DNA of 64,000 nt, from NCBI GenBank assembly GCA_033220425.1, contig CM065653.1, forward strand, positions 3,286,001 through 3,350,000, in the 5' to 3' direction. The notes below the pieces were generated by a model, which saw only the letters and a program-made list of their open reading frames with translations, was not told the origin of the DNA and did not search any database. Shown in pieces: positions 31,331-44,008 of the stretch. Made by a program: the position numbers and the translations under genes. The DNA is from Lepraria neglecta (Eukaryota > Ascomycota > Lecanoromycetes > Lecanorales > Stereocaulaceae). Positions within the stretch are counted from its first letter, which is position 1. Each line of letters starts with the position of its first letter.

Positions 31331-32832
31331 TCAAATGGTGAAGTCACGAGAAAGCCACCCCTTGGGTAGCACACCCTCCTCACCAAGGTTATCCATGTTG
31401 TTACCCACGTTCTCCTTGGCCGCCTTCAGGTGATCGATGCAGCGCTTCTCGCGTTGCATCATGTGCATGAGATTGTCTCCAACACCAGTGGCCTTGGAAG
31501 CAAAGTCCGGGATGTTCGGGTTGCGGGGGTGAGAATTCCCATTACCCATGCCGTTGTGAGCGGAAACCTGAGCAGAAGCGTAGCCGTTGAAAGTAGCATT
31601 CGGATTGAGATGCACGCCGTGTCCATTGCCTATGATGAGATTGTATGAGTATCTATGCAAAAGTTCGAAGGAAGAAGGGTCAACGTACCATTCACCACGA
31701 AGTCCTCGCCGCGGCCTTCCTTTGCCATCTGGTATTTAGCAAGCTTGAGGAGTGTTTGGACTTCTTTGGCAGCTCCTTGCTGCTGAAGCTCCATGTTCTC
31801 GATCGCGGTGTCGAGGGCCTGAGCGAGCTGATAGATGGCTTTGTCTTTGACCGCTATCATTTGGATTGTCTGAATGAACTTGTGGTTGATGCCGGCAGCT
31901 TTGAGATGATCCAAGGGACGAGGACAGATCATCTGACGACCCGGATGAGATGGTTGCTTGGATTGCTGGGGAGGAGGAATGGATGCATGCTGCTCATCAC
32001 TATGGGTACGGGCATGCTGAGAAGCACCAACTGCGTGGTGGACGGAAGAATAGCCAAACTCAGGCGACAATGGTGCAGGCTTGCGAGGAGCAGACAAGGT
32101 GGGTGATCCACGGAGGAAGTCGTGATAAACGCGATAGTTGTTCTCAGGCTCCCCCTGGCCGGATTTTACACCGATACCCATGATGTTGTTGTTTTGGTCG
32201 AAACCGTGCTTGATGATATTGATATTTTGCTCGTGAGCCTTGGCCTTGATGAAATCAATTTGCTGCTGAATTTCTGGCTGAATAGTGGTTCCGTTCGACT
32301 GAGAAAGCCCAGCACGCCAATCGAGATAGACAGGATGGGTATTCGAGGCGTTTTTGCCTGCCACGGCGGGTTCTGTTAAAAAGTGTCGTCAACACTAGAC
32401 CTCAGCCCGCGGGGATGGGTGAGGCAAGTGAGGGAAGAGAGTGAAAGTGAACTTACTTCCTTGCTCAACTTGCACTGGCCCACTAGCTAGCTTGCCCGTA
32501 TGGTGGTGAGCGTAGAGACAATCCTGATCCGACCATTTGCACTTGCCATGCCTGGCCCAGAAGTAACAGGTTAGGTTCTTGACTGAGGGAAGAAAGGGAT
32601 TGTCCGGAGGCGATCCCGAAGTTGGGGAGGTCTTCGCAGTCACTGACCGCCAGCCTTTGGATGATGGTGAATACTTGTTGGGTGTTTCGGGATACGATTT
32701 TGAGCGGTCAGTGCGGTACAGGCCAGAAGCCGGAATCTCTCGATACGACTCGGGGTTGTTTTCGCCCGGGAAAACGTTGTCAAGAAAGTCATCCGCGAGG
32801 ATTTCACGCTCGTAGGGCGGTGTAGAAGACAT
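31331..32832 (-). CDS. CCCH-type zinc-finger protein
   Basis: Three exons (32832-32457, 32372-31689, 31629-31331) join to 452 codons. The start at 32832 (MSSTPPYERE) is used; the frame extends two codons upstream only to a GTG. Near residue 91 a single finger reads CYFWARHGKCKWSDQDCLYAH, a C-x8-C-x6-C-x3-H zinc finger followed by TGKLASGPV, as in fungal CCCH proteins thought to bind RNA. The centre contains QQQIDFIKAKAHEQNINIIKHG and a disordered Pro/Gln stretch. Residues about 265-330 form a predicted coiled-coil (IYQLAQALDTAIENMELQQQGA, then EVQTLLKLAKYQMAKEG). The C-terminal exon is Asn/Gly-rich with a final helix MMQREKRCIDHLKAAKENV. It is probably nuclear or cytoplasmic, in RNA metabolism, by family inference. 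It is convergent with ETF-beta. Confidence 0.83.
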
Positions 32833-33678
32833 GGTCACTTGTGATATAGTATACTCCTACAGGGTATCAGCGTCATGGTTCCGGAATGAATATCTCTGCT
32901 TTTTCCTCGTTGACATCATGTGTTTTTGCCCACACAGCGAGGTTAGATCCACGAGTCTACACCTCAAGACGCTCCCCTCCGGAGGTAGAGACTTACAGTG
33001 CTGGGTTCGAGATTCGGTAAATGCAAGTTATGGAGGATGGTCAACACGCATGCACAGCTGGAAAGCTGAGAAATGGGACAGCCGGATTGCAAGCATTGAA
33101 GGATTTGTTGTAGCCTGAAGGGAGGAAGGAGGTGAGGTCCGGTGTTCAGAGGAGTCCATCTATCAAAACAAAACCACTAGCGTGGCTTTCATAGTGGCGT
33201 CATGGCTTCACAGCCCTCGACAGACCCTTCCACGATACAAAGGGTGATATCTACAGACCCCGCTCGGTACCCAGTTGTTTCCTGATTTATCAGGGTATTT
33301 GGAATTAGCATGTTGCTCAAGAGCATCTGTTGAGTGAAGAGCAAATCTCCTAGCTGTCAGCTGGACATCCGATAGACTCTTTTTTCAATTTCTCTCATGG
33401 TGTACAAAAAAATTGATTCGCTCGGAATGGATCCCGCAAAGGCCTCATCGCAAGGCTGCCGTGATATTTGAGGGCATTCAGGGCATGACCCCGCACATGC
33501 TCCGCGGGTTCGATTGCTCTCTTCACCGAAACCGAAGTGAGAAGACGATCTGGTAGACATGGACCTCACAAGGAGAGGTCAAAGCGAAAAGATCTGCATA
33601 AGTGTGTCACTTTCGCCAGGGTCAAGGACTCGCTATATTGAATGATAAGCTACGTGCGTGACTGGAAAGGGCACTCAT
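32833..33678. other. Intergenic; nothing recognisable
   Basis: It includes the CCCH gene's upstream region. Open frames under 100 codons look non-coding. Confidence 0.45.
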
Positions 33679-34849
33679 TCAGCCAGCAACTTTAGCCGCA
33701 TGGCCTGTTACAAGCCCCAGGTTCTTTGCCTCAATGCTGACAGCCTCTGGGATGTAATGATCCAGGCTCTTTTCCTTCGGAGACCAATCTAGTAGCTTAC
33801 GAGCTCTCAAGGCACGGTATCTCGTATTAGCTCCCCATAACACGGCACCCCGCGGAATCATCCCATCCGCGACTTTCTCGGCTATCGTTGCAACTTCATC
33901 CGAAGGGATCAGCCCTTGCTTGTGCGCAGCCGTAGTTACAGCCTTTGCAATATGGCCCCAGGCATGCTCCCCATTCTCAGTGAAATAGTAGCCCTCTTTA
34001 CCCCATGTCGCCTTGCCTCCTCCCTGGACTGCAGTCTCCACAACCTTCAGGTAGCAGTCACTGAGATCGTAGACATGTACAGTAGGCATGGAATTCTTGC
34101 CAGCTCCGACCTGAAAGCCGCTTTTTCTCTCCAGTGTACATCTCGCCATGTCAGGAACCTGATTGCTTCTTTGGTTGTTCGGGCCCCGCCCTTGACCATA
34201 GATGATAGGTGGTAGAACGATAGCAGTCTTCAAATCGGGCCCATGTGAATCGATGATGATTTTGTCAGCAGACCGATGAGGGGCATGTTCCGGTATGGAG
34301 GTAATCTCGCCGATACCTTCCCAGTCATCGTAGATCTTGGTAGATGCTTCGCCGAAGGTCTTCCTGTCGAGATCGGGGGAGGAGAGCAGCGTACAGCCGG
34401 AAGTGTGAATGTAAAACCCTGGCTGGCCAGCTTCCCTAGCCCTAAGTCCTTTGAGAAGGGCTTTGATGGCTGCTTCGTGATCGCTGTTGGCACAGTCTGT
34501 AAGGGTTTTAATGATCAGTCCTTGTCATTCCCCAGGATAGGTCGCGGGCCAAAGGCTACGGGACGCACTCATAACTATGTCCACTTTCGTTGCCTCCTGC
34601 TCCAAAAGCTCCGTATCATCCAGATCTCCATAGACAAGCCTGACCCTTGAATATTGACTTGCTATCTGCGCACCTTTGTCGCTGTTGCGGACGAGGCATG
34701 CTATCTCGTAGTCTGGATGGGCTTGGGCAAGTGTAAATAGAGCATCTCCACCGATGTAGCCTGTAGCACCGAGTCCGCGAGAGCGTTAGTCAAACACACA
34801 GGGGTCTTTGGTTGAAATCTGGGTCTCACAGCAAGATCTTAGGTGCCAT
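33679..34849 (-). CDS. Extended SDR / NAD(P)-dependent epimerase-like protein, first intron irregular
   Basis: Exons are about 34849-34830, about 34777-34569 and 34496-33679, which would give 348 residues. The Rossmann motif reads GATGYIGGDALFTLAQAHP; next come IACLVRN, VRLVYGDLDD, then YIHTSGCTLLSSPD, and IVLPPIIYGQGRGP, typical of fungal atypical or extended SDRs acting on unknown carbonyl or sugar substrates. Intron 2 is normal (GTGCGT..ACAG). Intron 1 has a good donor (GTGAGA) and a CTAAC branch site, but no AG lies between the branch site and the Rossmann motif. The phase-consistent junction would end in CG. Either a base change or indel has damaged the acceptor, or splicing is unusual. 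MAPKILL is the expected start. The fold call is sure; activity of this copy is uncertain. Confidence 0.72.
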
Positions 34850-35552
34850 TGTTGCTGTGCTAGAAAGTAGTTGAGACAGTGCCAAAGATGGAAGGATCAG
34901 GAGGGAGATGAGGTCGATTTACAGTAGTGGCTCCTCCGCGCTATGCTGTTGCTTATAGTTCCTCTATAAGTGTATGACTCAGCACCATGCTGACAGTCCC
35001 AGTCATATGCTGAATCATTGAGCGTTCTCCGCTTCTAGGAAGGTGAAACACGACGATCTCCTAGTCATCGCCCTTTCCAGGTAGCCTAAATCAACATGCG
35101 AGGGCGCATCTGTAGAGGCTAGATATTCAATCTATCCCGTTTAGCCGGAATTACTCAAGTTTTGGAGAGACAATGCATCCTAAACATGGAGACGAGGAGT
35201 GACTGTTCTCCGGCGCGCCAAGATTTCAGCCCTATCAATGAACGGGCGTTCCGCATGTGAATAGGAACACCGAGTGGAAGTTCTTATTGAACAATACTAT
35301 TGAACAAGCCCAGCCTCCTCGCTTCCCGTTGACCTTGTCCTGTTAAAACCTCCACCTCGAGGACACACAATGATCTCTTCATCTACAACATGTGACTGAA
35401 ATCAAGAGGCAACTACCTGCACAACACTTACCCGTACGAACTCCGCCTTACACATCTACTACCTACGTCAAACGAGAGAAGAGCTGCCATCCATTGATGG
35501 TGACAGTGCTAAGAGAAGAGTCAGCTGAGCAGCCCGCGCGGGCTCGAGTAAG
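34850..35552. other. Divergent promoter region of SDR and THO2 genes
   Basis: No gene or repeat is recognised. The last 150 bp before THO2 are AC-rich leader. Confidence 0.5.
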
Positions 35553-38500
35553 ATGGCTCCGGGAGGAGGAGGGAAAAGGAAGAGGCCCGAGAGGACATAC
35601 TCTCACGATGGCAAGGATGACGGCTCGAGACCTTCGCCTCATCGGCCTGATAACCTGAGCTTAGGGCAACAGAGCAATCAGCACCAAGGCCAGCAATTAC
35701 AAACGTATGGGAGGGACCAATATGATCCGCGTGGTGGTGTTAGGAGAAGACCAGGCAGAGGAGGTCGCGGCGGGGCTTCCCAGCGCAGTCCCTTGAACAG
35801 CCCAAACGCCCTACCACTCTCTTCACGACCCAACACTTCATCTTCAAACCCCAAGTCGCCCACGCTTCAATCATTACAGCCCTCGACCGACTCCAAACCA
35901 GAGCCTGCACCACTGCCACCCTCAAGAAACACAGCAACAACTCAGACCCCCAAGCCAGAGCCAGCCAAGCTAGCACCTTACTACTTCGAACATATCACGG
36001 ATGATAGAATCGTAGTTTGGGCGGACACGGGAAGGAAAGACGTTGTTGAAGCCGCTATACAAGCTCGGAATGCAGAAGATGTCCTGACTCTCGGCTGTCT
36101 CTATCAAGAGCTCCTAAGATCCGGTCTTGATGGACGACTTGATGCAACCGAAGCTGGAACAATAGTCAAGGAAATCCTCGAAGCAGATGGAAATGCCAGC
36201 ACCTCACCTGACGCGATGGAGGACGAATTCGCCTTCGATGCCAGCTCTTATTTCCTCGACATCCTATCGATTTACACCGAGGCAATGAATGCCACACCGT
36301 CCTTGACACCATTGCTACGATCACTAGTCTTTGCCATGGAAATCTCCCCCCAAAAGATGCGTCGTGAATTGGACGCCCCGCTCCTGGAGGCCCTCGGAAT
36401 GATACGCAGCACCTTTGTCAGGGTTGGTATTCGACAGCAAACAAACCTACTCTACCGACAGTCAAATTACAACCTTCTGAGAGAAGAGACAGAAGGGTAC
36501 TCGAAGTTGCTGACGGAGCTTTTTACCACTAGCAGCAATGAGCCTCCGAGTAGCGAGGTTGTGGAGGAGACGTTCGAGAGGGTCAAGGGCATGATTGGTG
36601 CTTTCGATCTTGATGTTGGACGGGTTCTTGATATCACGCTCGACGTCTTTGCGGCTGTCCTTGTCAAACAATACCGCTTCTTTGTCAAGTATCTCCGAGC
36701 AAGCTCTTGGTGGCCGCAAGACAAACCTGCTGGAAATCTCTCTGCCGAACACGCTCTGAGCCCACTACCAAAGTGGGCACTACCTGGCTCATCCGGCCGT
36801 CAGTTGAATGAAGAAGAGAAAGACGCGATAGCTTCTGGCAGAATCGAACGAGATCAAGCATTCTGGGCAAGGGCTAAAGAAGTCGGAATGGCAGCTTTCT
36901 TTGAGATCGGTGGCCGAAGGGCGGAGGAGTCGGCACTGAAATCAGCGATCAACACTAGTTCTGCAGACTCATCTCAGGATGAAGAAGATCGCAAGTGGAT
37001 CGAAGTTACGAAAACCCTACCACCTCCTGGAAACAGAGTGGCTGCACAGGTCCTTGGATTCAAGCTCCGCTTCTACAGCTCTACTGCACGAGATCCAATC
37101 GATGTGCTCCCTGTTAACCTGATTTATCTGTCTGCTTTGCTCATCAAGGTCGGCTTCATCTCTCTGCGAGACCTTTATCCTCATATTTGGCCAGCAGACC
37201 CGGTCATGGAAGCTGTTAAGGAAGAGAAGATGAAGGAGAAGGCGGAGAGAGAGAAAATGAATCGACCGGGAGGTGGTGCTATGAATGCCCTAATGGCTGC
37301 TGCAGCCTTACCCGACGACACACTCGATGGAAAGGCCAGAGAAGCTGCAAGATTACGTGAGCTTGATGCAGCACGAAGGAACCCCACAAAGGTGGATCTG
37401 ACAACCGAGAGGTCAACGCCAGCTGCTCAGCTAGAGGAAAAGATCCAAGAGCTGCCAGAACCTTCAGAGCAAAAGGTCCAATTGCTGAAGAGCTTACTAT
37501 GCATTGGGGCTCTACCCGAAGCTCTCTATATGCTTGGGCGCTTTACATGGCTTCCAGACGCATTTCCTGAGCTTCCAGAACATATTCACCGAATTTTGCA
37601 TCATTCTCTCAGCAAAGTCTACGACGATTTACGGCCTCTCAAAGACCAGGTGACCTTGCGAGAGCAGCAGAAATATCCAGATCCCGACCAATCGAGCGCT
37701 GCCAAAGGCGGAGTCAAACTCATGGATGCACCACCGCGTAAGACCATGCGCTGGGCGCAACTCGACAAAGAAGATACCAACGAGTCGATCGATTACAAGT
37801 TCTACTGGGACGACTGGGTCGACAACGTTCCTGTGTGCCAAAGCGTTGACGATGTGATAATCCTCTGTTCGACATTGCTCAACCTCACAGGTGTCAAGAT
37901 CGGCCAGGATCCAGTACTCCTGCTCAAAATCGCACGCATTGGACATAATTCCCTGGCGACCGATACCTCGGATCTGAACTTGTCCCGCTGGACTGACCTT
38001 TCGAAACGACTCTTGGTACCAGCACTTTCCTTCACAAAGCAAAATCCTGGAGTAGTCAATGAAATTTGGGAGCTCATCAAGAACTTCCCGACAGCTACAC
38101 GATATAACATATATGCAGAGTGGTACTCGGGCCAGATCTCCAGGCAGCCAGATATCAAATCCGCATTCGACCAGGCCAGAGCCGAAACCAAGGACGTCTT
38201 AAAACGCATCAGCAAAACTACCATCAAACCGATGGCGCGCGCGCTAGCAAAAGTAGCCTACGCATCGCCAGGTATCGTCTTCTCGGTCGCTATCAACCAA
38301 CTCGAGTCGTACGAAAACATTGCCGATGCTGTCGTCGAATGCGCACGATACTTCACGGAATTGGCTTACGACGTACTTACGTGGTCGCTTATGAGCGCTC
38401 TTGGAGGCGCAGGGAGGAACAGGGTGCAAGCAGACGGCATGCTCACAAGCAAATGGTTAGCAGCACTTTCGCTGTTTGCTGGAAAGGTTTTCAGGCGCTA

Positions 38501-41500
38501 TACCATGATGGAACCAACGCCAATAATTCACTACGTCGCTGATCAATTGCGGCAAGGCAATTCGACCGATCTCATCATTCTCGAAGAAATCACAAAGTCT
38601 ATGGCCGGCATCATTTCGGACAGCAACTTCAACGAAGCACAAGTCCAAGCTATGGCTGGTGGTGAATTACTACAGGCTCAAACGCTGCTACAACTATTGG
38701 ACCGTCGACATGAGTCCAAGAGCTCAGGCAAGCGTCTAATGAAGTCTCTCACGAGCTCCAAACTAGCAGGGCAAATCCTGGTATCGCTTGCTCAGGAACG
38801 GCAGACGGGCATATACCGAATTGAAGAAGCGAACGCACATCCGAAACTACTCGGCAACCTCTTCGACCAGCTTCACCGTATACTGGTTCAGTTTCTGGAG
38901 CTTTTGAGAAGCAATATGTCGGTCAAGGAGTTTGATCTCTTTGTGCCCGGCGTTGCCCAGCTGATCAATGAGTTCGGGATCGACCCGAGCGTTGCATTCT
39001 GGATCAGTCGACCATCTATCGCTGATGCAATAGCTGAATTCGACGCTAAGAATGGGAAGCAAAATTCCGATCTCAAGCAGTCACCCACGAAAGAGGCCGG
39101 AGACGCAGCGCTAAGGGTCCAAGTTGAGGGTGTACCCGAAAAATCAGGTCCGAACGGAACGAAAGCCGATAATGAACAAGCAAACACCAACGAAGCCAAA
39201 GCCACTGTCGAGGAGACGAAAATTTTGTCGATGGAGGGAGTAAACGGTGTGGCAAACGCAGAGAATGGCGAACTTGAAATCAAAGACATCAATGAGAACT
39301 CTTCAGCCATGGCCTCTCCACCTCCAGTCAAGATTGAATCTGTCCATCAACCATGGCATCCTGTACTCCAGCAGGTGATGCACGCAATACGCCCCGCTCT
39401 ACCAGTAGAGACTTGGGAGATCCTCAGTCAACCATTCTATGTAACGTTTTGGCAGCTCTCGCTTCCTGAGATGCACCTGCCGATGACATCTTATGAAGAC
39501 GAGATTAGTCGGCAAAAGAAGAGAATTGTGGCGATCAACAACGACCGCTCTGACATAAGCATTGCAGGCACTCGGCAAAAGGACAAGGACAAGAAAGCTA
39601 TCACTGAATTACAAGATCGCCTGCGCATAGAGTCTAAAGATCGGTTGCATGCCTACACACAAGTGCGAGGGCGCATCCAAAGGGAAAAGGAATTTTGGTT
39701 TCCAAATGCCTGGGGCAAGTGGGATGCTCTGAATGTGGCATTGATCGAACACTGCTTCTTTCCTCGGATCATCATATCTCCAGTAGACGCCTTTTACACT
39801 TTCAAATGGTTGCTGTTTCTTCATGGTTCCGGAACGCCCAACTTCAGGACAATGGGACTTTTGGATCAATTATTCAAGGAAAAGAGGCTGACATCGATGA
39901 TATTTCTTTGCACTGCGAAGGAGGCTGAATGCTTAGGTCGCTTCCTTAACGAAGTACTTCGGGAGCTCAGTAAATGGCACGCTGACAAGGCTGTATTTGA
40001 GAAGATGGCCTATGGTTCAAAGAAAGACCTTCCTGGATTCTGCAGGAAGATGTCGACTGACAAAGAGAAATTCAGCTTCTTGGAATTCGAAGATTTCCGC
40101 AGGATTCTACTCAAGTGGCACAGAGGCCTCAACGGTGCGCTCAAGAACTGTATCGGCAGTGGCGAGTATATGCATGTCCGCAATGCTATCAACATACTCA
40201 ACCATATTCATCAACACTTTCCTATTGTCAACTATATGGGTCAATCTTTACTCACCAGCGTCACGGAGTTGAGCAAGGCCGAGTCCAGAGAAGATTTGAA
40301 GGTGGCAGCCACATCTCTGATAGGAGGGCTTAAGAGGCGGGAGAAGGAATGGGTTATTCCGCAGGCCTTCAGCTTGGTGAGTATAACGGCTTCGAGAACG
40401 GAATAAGGAAAAGCTGACTCTCTTGTTAGGCGACAACAGACAACGGGACTGCCAACACCAATGGGCTTAGATCCACATCAGCAAAACCGTCGACACCACG
40501 GCCGGAAGGCGACAATTCTAAGAGCCTGAATCCCAAAGCGCCTGAATTCCAGCCGAGTCCTCGGCTAACGTAAGTTCAAGCACAACAAACATTCCTAGAT
40601 AATATGTTGACTGACCGATATACAGTGTCAACGGCGCTTCCAAACCGGCTGGCACCGCTTCTGAGAAGGCCGAGGCTGAAGATGGCGAGATCGAAGATGC
40701 CAAAATGACAGATGCGCCACTTACAGAGAATGCGGTTATCAAGGCAATGCCAGCAGAGTTCTCGAAGGATTTGACTGAAGCTGCGCGGGCTGGTTCGCGG
40801 AAAGAGTCACCAGCTCCGGCACAGAGCCAAGCCTCCCGTAACCTCGAACCGGCGACATCGAAACCAGAAACAAGACCTACGCCAACGCCTGCTTCAAACC
40901 AGCCTTCTGCTTCGAGCCGGCCAGATATACCGAGGAATTCGTCATCAACGTCTGTCAACGGCCGCGTGCAGCACAACCTGCCCACTAAGCCGGACGTACC
41001 GCCACCAAGAGCAAGCGACCATCGCATACCTCCGCGCTCTAGTGACCGTGGACCACCTGATTACGCTAGGGATTCTCGCTTCCCTGAGCGCGGCGGAACC
41101 CGAGACCTACTTCGTGACCGGGACCCCAACCGCTCAGCTTCAGGGCCGCACCCACATGGCCATGAGAGACCTGGTGATAGAGCACAGCCAGTGGATAGAG
41201 ATCGTATGGATCTCCGATATGGCAGCGAGAAAGCATCACCAGGGCGTGCTAGTATTGACGATCGATACGGTGGGCCAAGCGCCAGGGATACGAGGCCACC
41301 TCATCGTGATGATAGGTCAGAACGGCTTACATTGGAAAGGCCATATCCTGAGCAGCATCAAAGTCGGAGGGATGCAGAAGCATCAGGACAACATGCGAGG
41401 GACTCCGCCATGCCTCCACCACGATCGAATATACCTCAGCACCCAGACAGAGCTGCTCTCATCCATGGAGGCCAGGGCTCCGACAGAGCACACCCTAACG

Positions 41501-43083
41501 ACCGCCGGCCTGAGCCTCCAAGACAAGAAACCCATCCACATCCTGAGCGGAGCTCTCGAGGACCATCACCAACGCGAGCTGATGATCGTCGACCTCCGCG
41601 CTACGACGGCCGACGTGACGATCGTCCACCAAATGATGGACGTCGGCCAGTCGAAGATCCAGTACGACCGAATGCAGCAAGACTTGACAAGCCTCATGCT
41701 CCGACAGGTCCCCGAACAGGTCGTCCGGCAAATGCTGCCCCATTGACCTCCAATGATCGGTTCAGAGAATCGATGAAACCTTCTCCTGTGGCACCACCGC
41801 CAGATCCAAATCATGGACGGCTGAGCCATGATTCAAATTTCAACAGTCGACAAGGAGAGTCACAATATGGACGTCTCAACACGGATGGCGACATACCATC
41901 AGGGCCAAGAATACCCAATGGAAGCCACCCTCCCGCCCGGGGAGGTCGAAATGTCAGCGCCCCACAACCTCAGCTCAATACACAACTACTTGCGTCTTCT
42001 CATAATCAGGCAACTGCAACTCCAAACCAGGATAGGCTGACACCAAGCGGTCCATCGATGCGAGGGTCGCCACGCAAACCTGGTCCATTTCCACCAGCTG
42101 CAGCAACTTCCTCGGCACCTCCTACACCAGTGACCGAGACGGCTAGCATTCACCCAGATCGACTCAAGGCAATACAGGGATCTGGGGCTGGTACTGTTGA
42201 TAGCGCATCTCAAAATCGTGCTGATCCAGGCCGAGGATCGAGGCTACCTCCACCGCCAGTATCAACGCCCGTATCTGGTCCACCCAGAGGGCCAGGCAAC
42301 CAACTTCCTAGTCCTGTCGGCCCATCAGCTGCTAACCGCAGCCCTCCTACAGGCCCGGCGATGCCCAACGACAGGAGCGGCAGAGACAAGCGCTTTGCAG
42401 GTCTTCAGAATGTACTTCAACAAGGTGCAACACCGAGTGCGCCGGAGCGTTCAGGACAAGGGGCGAGTATTCGTGGCAGAGGTGGTCGTGCCAACAATGC
42501 TACTGTAGCTTCTCTATCAACGTCTGGCCTTCCAACTCCAGGCCTGCCACGACAAGATCAACTCCCTCCACAAGACCTATTTGCAGGGAGGCCAAACGGG
42601 CCAGCGGCATCACAGCAGAGTGAGGAAGATGCAGCTTACGGTAGAGGAAGAAGAGGTGGTCCTAGAGAGCTTCCCAGGGAGGCAGAACGTCGATCTGGCA
42701 GACAACGGAGCCATTCACCTGGCACAGAGAGGGCGCCTGGTGCATCAGTGCGAACTCGTGACGAAGAGTTACCACCGAGGGATGGCGCGAGAGAGCGTCC
42801 AAGAGGTAATGAAGCACTGCCAGAGAGGGATACAAGGGTCGGTGGGCCTCCTGAGGCGAGCATTAAAGGCAGTGACTCGCGGGATAGAGGTCCACCCAGA
42901 GACGCGAGGAGGTCTGGCAGGGAAGAACAGCAATACCGCGAGCGTGATCAAAGAGAAGCGCCTGAACGGAGAGATGATAGGGATAGGAGGGATGGAGGTG
43001 GAAGTGGGAGGAAAAGAGGGAGAGGTGGTGATGATGGGCAGGGTGAGAAAAACTTCTCGGATAGTAAGAGACCTAGGAGATGA
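35553..43083 (+). CDS. THO2: THO complex subunit 2
   Basis: THO2 is the largest scaffold of the nuclear THO complex, which couples transcription elongation to mRNA packaging and export and suppresses R-loops. Three exons (35553-40376, 40430-40569, 40626-43083) give 2473 residues in phase, in the range of filamentous ascomycete THO2. The N-terminus (1-140) is a disordered Gly/Arg/Pro/Ser tract. The THOC2 N-terminal region follows, with the signature FDLDVGRVLDITLDVFAAVL and KQYRFFVKYLRASSWWP near 350-390. Next are the middle region LYPHIWPADPVMEAVKEEKMKEKAE and the conserved C-terminal domain YVTFWQLSLPEMHLPMTSYEDEI to FFPRIIISPVDAFYTFKWLL near 1290-1430. The last 850 residues are extremely Pro/Arg/Asp/Ser-rich and disordered, ending in an RGRGGDDG...KRPRR tail likely to bind RNA. 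Antisense and alternate-frame ORFs in that tail are shadows. The ATG is the first in a clean start context. Confidence 0.93.
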
Positions 43084-43726
43084 GGTGATTGGGGCTGTGA
43101 GATAGGAAAGGATTGTACTATACTTGCATCAAAGGCGCAGAAGGGATGCATCAGCGATCGGAGTGATACCTACCAAAAAGAGTCTGTTCAAAATACCGCT
43201 GGAGGTCTGGCTATCTATTTCTACGATATTCTAGATACTTGAGATAACATTTCTCAAACCATGTTTTCGTATACCAAGTGCTTCAGAGTCCAGTGTGTGT
43301 TCCGTGAAAGCTTCCTTGTGTATGATAAAGATGTTCAAATCCCACTGCTCAAGAGCGGACTCCTAACGAAATTGCCTGGGTCACGTGATCGCTTAGCCCA
43401 AGGAATGACCTGCGAAAACTTCTCCGCCTTTCCACCGCAGAATCCGATAGCCTAAGCACCGTTTCTTTTGCTACAAATCTCTGCACACTTCCGCACCTCT
43501 TTTAAAACCAAGGTCAACCACTCTTCAAGCACAAAATACGTGCATTGTACAACTCGAGAATTTTCTCAATCGTCTTTGCTTGCCTCAATTGCGCAATTGA
43601 CCACATATTCGGGCCCCACTAAGCTTTTCCTCGCAACGGTCAAAAAATTTCGCACACATCCTTCTTGTGCCGCCCTACAAACCGGACTTCCCAAATCACT
43701 GAAGTGCTGAAGGCACAATCGCGCGG
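43084..43726. other. THO2 3' region and CPA1 promoter
   Basis: No gene is recognised. From about 43460 the plus strand is C/T-rich and becomes the probable leader of the CPA1 mRNA. Confidence 0.45.
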
Positions 43727-43880
43727 ATGCGTTGTTCTCCCACAGTCTATACTTCTCAGGTATGTGCAGTGCTGGCTTGTAGGACTTGATCGCTCGTCAC
43801 TATCCTATACGTGTCTACGAAAACCGTCATGCTAATTTCTTGCCCCGTAGGATTACATTTCTGGTACGGTACCTTGGTGA
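43727..43880 (+). CDS. Arginine attenuator peptide uORF (intron-split) of the CPA1 leader
   Basis: A 20-codon uORF upstream of CPA1, in two exons 43727-43759 and 43851-43880, with a 91-nt GTATGT..GTAG intron and a GCTAAT branch site. The peptide is M-R-C-S-P-T-V-Y-TSQDYIS-G-T-V-P-W. The block P-x-V-(F/Y)-TSQDY-(L/I)-S at positions 5-15, including Asp12, aligns position for position with the known attenuator peptide of Neurospora arg-2; the Trp is at 20 instead of 19. In studied fungi this nascent peptide stalls ribosomes when arginine is abundant and thereby lowers CPA1 translation and triggers mRNA decay. The stop lies 128 nt before the CPA1 start, a normal leader arrangement. The intron falls exactly between Gln11 and Asp12. 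Confidence 0.93.
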
Positions 43881-44008
43881 GAATGAAATAAGATCTTCCT
43901 GACTTTGTGTCCCCAGCCCACCTCTGGAAAGCTTCCGTAAACTGAAGCGCCCCTCCAATAAAAAAGAACTACATCATATCTCATACTTTCCGAAACACAT
44001 ACTTCAAC

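Noticed and set aside
31645-32106. 153-codon plus-strand frame
   Set aside because: Antisense of the CCCH gene exon 2; no independent support.
41042-41746. 234-codon plus-strand frame
   Set aside because: It is an alternate frame of the GC-rich disordered tail of THO2; so is the 174-codon frame at 42581-43105.
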